Shown: positions 5,659 through 6,407 of the stretch, piece by piece
How the letters are laid out: every line of letters starts with the position of its first letter
How positions within the stretch are numbered: position 1 is the stretch's first letter
Origin: Actinomycetota bacterium
Lineage (GTDB): Bacteria > Actinomycetota > Thermoleophilia > Gaiellales > Gaiellaceae
Direction of reading: 5' to 3'
Assembly: GCA_019236545.1 (NCBI GenBank)
Contig: JAFAIV010000198.1
Coordinates: 1-6,407 of the forward strand
Length of the DNA stretch: 6,407 nt
Translations under genes and position numbers: made by a program
The notes under the pieces: generated by a model
What the model saw: the letters and a program-made list of their open reading frames with translations, nothing else
Told to the model about the DNA's origin: nothing
The model's database searches: none

Positions 5659-6407
5659 AGGCGCGCCATCAGCTCGCGGCGGGCGAACTCGCAGAACTCG
5701 TCCTGGTTCTCGCCGATCTGGTGGACGTAGACGTGCGTGAAGCCGGCCTCGTCGTACTTGCGGATCAGCTCGAGGTACGGCTCCGGGTCGGGCCCGTGCG
5801 GCACCGCCTCGGCGATGTCCTCCTCCGTGACGTTGGCGGCGGCGGCCTCGAAGTCGCGCGGCGCGGGCAGCTCCTGGCCTCCCGAGCCGGCGAGGCCGGT
5901 GTTCGGCCAGAGCTCGTGCGCGCGCTTCAGCCCGGCCTGCGCGTCCTCGTCGTAGGCGACGTGGATCATCCCGAGCTTGGGCTTCCCGGAGCCGCCGGCG
6001 GACTCGAAAGCCTCGACCGTCTCGCGCTCGGGGCTGGTGGAGACGAGCCCGTCGCCGATCCGTCCGGCGAGGTCGGCGGCCTGCGGCTGGGCGGCGGCGA
6101 CGTAGATCTCCGGCTCACTGTCGGGCACGTCGTAGAGCCGCGCCTGAGCCACCGTGTAGTGGCGGCCGCGGTGCGTGATCTCCTCGCCGCTCCAAAGGCG
6201 GCGGATGACGTGGACGGCCTCCTCGAGCATCTCCAGCCGCTCGTATGCGAGCGGCCAGCGCGCGCCCGTGACGTGCTCGTTGAGGTTCTCGCCGGTGCCG
6301 ACGCCGAGGAAGAACCGGCCTTCGCTCATCAGCGCGACGGTGGCCGCTGCCTGCGCGACGATCGCCGGGTGCTGGCGGATCAGCGGGCACGTGACGCCGG
6401 TGCCGAG
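5655..6407 (-). CDS. LLM-class F420-dependent oxidoreductase, G6PDH-like subfamily (N-terminus cut by window edge)
   Basis: The last 250 residues of a bacterial-luciferase-fold (TIM barrel) flavin/F420 oxidoreductase; the start lies beyond the right edge. Visible blocks (window numbering): GTGVTCPLIRQHPAIVAQAA (2-21), then RFFLGVGTGENLNEHVTG (31-48) containing the GxGTGExLNE signature of F420-dependent glucose-6-phosphate dehydrogenase relatives, a YERLEMLEEAVHVIRRLWSG segment, a YDVP segment, then YVAAAQPQAADLAGRIGDG. The C-terminus (HVYVHQIGENQDEFCEFARR) also follows FGD order. By eye, the positions of the three phosphate-binding residues of mycobacterial FGD1 (Lys198, Lys259, Arg283, from memory) are not basic here: TSPERE, DFEAAA and IAEAVPHG. 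Glucose 6-phosphate is therefore probably not the substrate. The F420 cofactor is a family inference. It is the first visible gene of the minus-strand cluster, and its TGA abuts or overlaps the transporter start. Confidence 0.88.
   Translation of the reverse strand, partial: LGTGVTCPLIRQHPAIVAQAAATVALMSEGRFFLGVGTGENLNEHVTGARWPLAYERLEMLEEAVHVIRRLWSGEEITHRGRHYTVAQARLYDVPDSEPEIYVAAAQPQAADLAGRIGDGLVSTSPERETVEAFESAGGSGKPKLGMIHVAYDEDAQAGLKRAHELWPNTGLAGSGGQELPAPRDFEAAAANVTEEDIAEAVPHGPDPEPYLELIRKYDEAGFTHVYVHQIGENQDEFCEFARRELMARL

Overview
This is a gene-dense, high-GC window with strong G/C preference at third codon positions and no intergenic space. The gene content (an actinobacterial-type QcrB with a 15-residue spacing between its second pair of heme ligands, an F420-type LLM oxidoreductase, and an AcnA-type aconitase) suggests an actinobacterium. 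The style fits Thermoleophilia (Gaiellales/Solirubrobacterales), often seen as soil metagenome bins. The lineage is an inference from protein character, not from a marker gene.

Layout: one gene lies on the + strand at the left, the cytochrome b subunit of a menaquinol:cytochrome c reductase (qcrB, 7-1392). It converges on a tightly packed minus-strand cluster read from the right edge: an F420-dependent-type LLM oxidoreductase (cut by the window edge), a formate/nitrite-transporter-family channel, aconitase AcnA, a 79-aa CMD-like small protein, and an AhpD/carboxymuconolactone-decarboxylase-family peroxidase-like protein. Neighbouring minus-strand genes overlap or lie within a few bases of each other, so a single transcript with coupled translation is likely. 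Its promoter would be beyond the right edge.

The most interesting item is the last gene. Its frame is interrupted by one TGA exactly where the second cysteine of the AhpD CxxC active site should be (C-P-F-[TGA]-T-E-A-H), and the conserved protein continues without decay to its natural end. Seventeen nucleotides after the TGA sits a 6-bp hairpin capped by a GGUC loop, the geometry of a bacterial SECIS element. I read it as one 185-aa selenoprotein (Sec78) that ordinary gene callers split into two small 'hypothetical' ORFs. Its position in an operon with aconitase, whose 4Fe-4S cluster is peroxide-sensitive, suggests a role in redox protection of central metabolism; that is inference.

No tRNA, rRNA, CRISPR array, insertion sequence or long repeat was seen. 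No convincing promoter or intrinsic terminator is visible; the convergent ends overlap by 10 bp, leaving no non-coding room for a terminator.
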